From contig CADBTO010000059.1 of NCBI GenBank assembly GCA_902797565.1, positions 1 through 6,398 on the forward strand: a stretch of 6,398 nt of DNA, given 5' to 3'. Under the pieces are notes generated by a model, which was not told where the DNA came from, did not search any database, and saw only the letters and a list, made by a program, of their open reading frames with translations. The position numbers were made by a program, and so were the translations under genes. Origin of the DNA: an uncultured Lachnospiraceae bacterium (lineage in GTDB: Bacteria; Bacillota; Clostridia; Lachnospirales; Lachnospiraceae). Below are positions 5,838-6,398 of the stretch, in pieces. Position 1 is the stretch's first letter; each line of letters starts with the position of its first letter.

Positions 5838-5865
5838 ATTATATCACAGCTTTTTGAAAGGGCAA
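5838..5865 (-). promoter_or_regulatory. murG promoter with extended -10
   Basis: On the minus strand, a perfect TATAAT (5838-5843) is preceded by TGA, forming an extended TGnTATAAT -10 element. A weaker -35, TTGCCC (5860-5865), lies 16 bp upstream. The predicted start near 5831 leaves a leader of about 30 nt carrying AGGAGG. Confidence 0.75.
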
Positions 5866-5897
5866 ACAAATTTGCGCGCTTTTCTTGATAGCTTTCC

Positions 5898-5927
5898 TTG
5901 ACAGTTGCTATGTTTTCGGTGTAAAAT
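5898..5927 (+). promoter_or_regulatory. pgi promoter, divergent from murG
   Basis: A perfect TTGACA (5898-5903) and TAAAAT (5922-5927) are separated by 18 bp. Transcription would start near 5934, about 230 nt before the pgi start codon. The two divergent -35 boxes are only 32 bp apart, so RNA polymerase or a regulator bound between them could affect both genes. Confidence 0.65.
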
Positions 5928-5933
5928 TCAAGA

Positions 5934-6163
5934 TGTTGTATGCGCGTCACATGATCCGGGGTGAAAAGATTTTTTGTACCTGTATCCGTGTAAGCATACA
6001 GGATCAGGCATGCTGTGTTTTTTATACGACGGGGTGTGCAGCGATCTTTCCGGTTTTGCCTGGCGCAGCCTGCGTTTTGGGCAAGGTGGGGGATTCCGGG
6101 GTGAAAACTCTGTGAGGACATACACGAGTTTGATTAGGAAATATCATGAAGGAGGTCCTAAAA
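5934..6163 (+). other. Long structured 5' leader of pgi, no known riboswitch recognised
   Basis: This stretch of about 230 nt has no convincing gene. Possible structure in its first half: CACA-TGATCC (5948-5957) can pair with GGATCA...TGTG (6001-6017, with a 7-nt bulge), enclosing CCTGTAT/ATACAGG (5979-5985 with 5996-6002). The two stems compete for GG at 6001-6002 and are followed at once by a T6 run (6018-6023), an attenuator-like layout. In its second half, TTTTGCC (6054-6060) pairs with GGCAAGG (6080-6086, two G-T pairs) around an inner CGCA/TGCG hairpin. A 13-nt direct repeat TCCGGGGTGAAAA occurs at 5955-5967 and 6095-6107. I compared it by eye with T-box, TPP, SAM, cobalamin, glycine and c-di-GMP cores and found no match. 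Confidence 0.35.
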
Positions 6164-6398
6164 ATGGCAAAGGTGGTATTCGATGCTTCAAAGGTGGGTA
6201 ATGTGGTTGCAGATCACGAAGTGGCCAGCATGAAAAAACTGGTAACAGATGCGAAAGATCTGCTCCTGTCCAGAGAAGGCGCGGGAAACGATTTTCTGGG
6301 ATGGATTGACCTGCCTGTGGATTACGACAAGGAAGAGTTTGAGCGTATTAAGGCAGCAGCAGAGAAGATCAAGAGTGACTCGGACGTGCTGGTTGTGA
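6164..6398 (+). CDS. pgi: Glucose-6-phosphate isomerase, N-terminal 78 residues (3' end outside window)
   Basis: Pgi interconverts glucose 6-phosphate and fructose 6-phosphate in glycolysis and gluconeogenesis in the cytoplasm. Only the first 78 codons are present and the frame is open to the edge, ending one base into codon 79. '[20 protein letters not shown]' (39-58) followed by '[10 protein letters not shown]' is characteristic of clostridial Pgi, where the sugar-phosphate-binding 'IGIGGSYLG' motif would come next, just outside the window. The ATG at 6164 is chosen because a strong AAGGAGG (6149-6155) lies 8 nt upstream. An in-frame ATG at 6146 would add six residues but overlaps that site and has only a weak one of its own. 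The gene is transcribed away from murG, with a long leader. Confidence 0.92.
   Translation, partial: MAKVVFDASKVGNVVADHEVASMKKLVTDAKDLLLSREGAGNDFLGWIDLPVDYDKEEFERIKAAAEKIKSDSDVLVV

Noticed and set aside
5819..6121. Short frames on both strands within the pgi leader
   Set aside because: They are Cys/Arg-rich without domains and lack good ribosome binding sites; they cover the promoters. A non-coding leader explains the region better.

Overview
The window looks like chromosomal DNA of a Gram-positive anaerobe of the class Clostridia, most likely family Lachnospiraceae. This is inferred from protein character, strong AGGAGG-type ribosome binding sites, roughly balanced base composition, and gene types common in that family: a Tad-type pilus locus with a DUF6382-like/FHA protein, a flavodoxin-like/SCP2 protein, and a MurG of the S. 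aureus-like subfamily. No mobile element, CRISPR array, rRNA or tRNA was recognised.

Positions 1-2895 (+) are the 3' end of a Tad-like (type IVc pilus or secretion) operon. In order: the C-terminal part of a TadE-like protein with two Cys/His motifs (2-607, cut by the window edge); a small A24 prepilin peptidase (718-1149); a 73-residue TadE-like pseudopilin with a textbook G|xxxxE processing site and a probable TTG start overlapping the peptidase gene (1139-1360); and a 499-residue protein with an N-terminal DUF6382-like region, a repeat-rich linker and a C-terminal FHA domain (1396-2895). The peptidase is the likely enzyme that matures the neighbouring pseudopilin. The FHA protein suggests phosphothreonine-dependent control of the apparatus.

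Positions 2896-4532 (+) start with an AT-rich gap holding a near-consensus sigma-A promoter. It drives a flavodoxin-like/SCP2 two-domain protein (3038-4027), followed by a HIT-family nucleotide hydrolase/transferase (4104-4532).

Positions 4533-4733 separate convergent genes and hold a perfect 14-bp hairpin, a probable shared terminator. murG (4734-5801, -) encodes the lipid II-forming GlcNAc transferase and stands alone here, away from any visible division/cell-wall cluster. It is divergent from pgi (glucose-6-phosphate isomerase, from 6164, +, cut by the right edge). Back-to-back promoters lie between them, and pgi has an unusually long, structured leader of about 230 nt.

The most unusual DNA-level signal is a pair of short tandem duplications (32 bp and 34 bp), each laid across the stop codon of a different gene (2-607 and 4104-4532), together with in-frame minisatellite-like repeats in the FHA gene linker. 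I did not find a clearly new multi-gene system. The best candidates for follow-up are the DUF6382-like/FHA protein of the Tad locus, the doubled Cys/His module, the flavodoxin-SCP2 fusion and the pgi leader.
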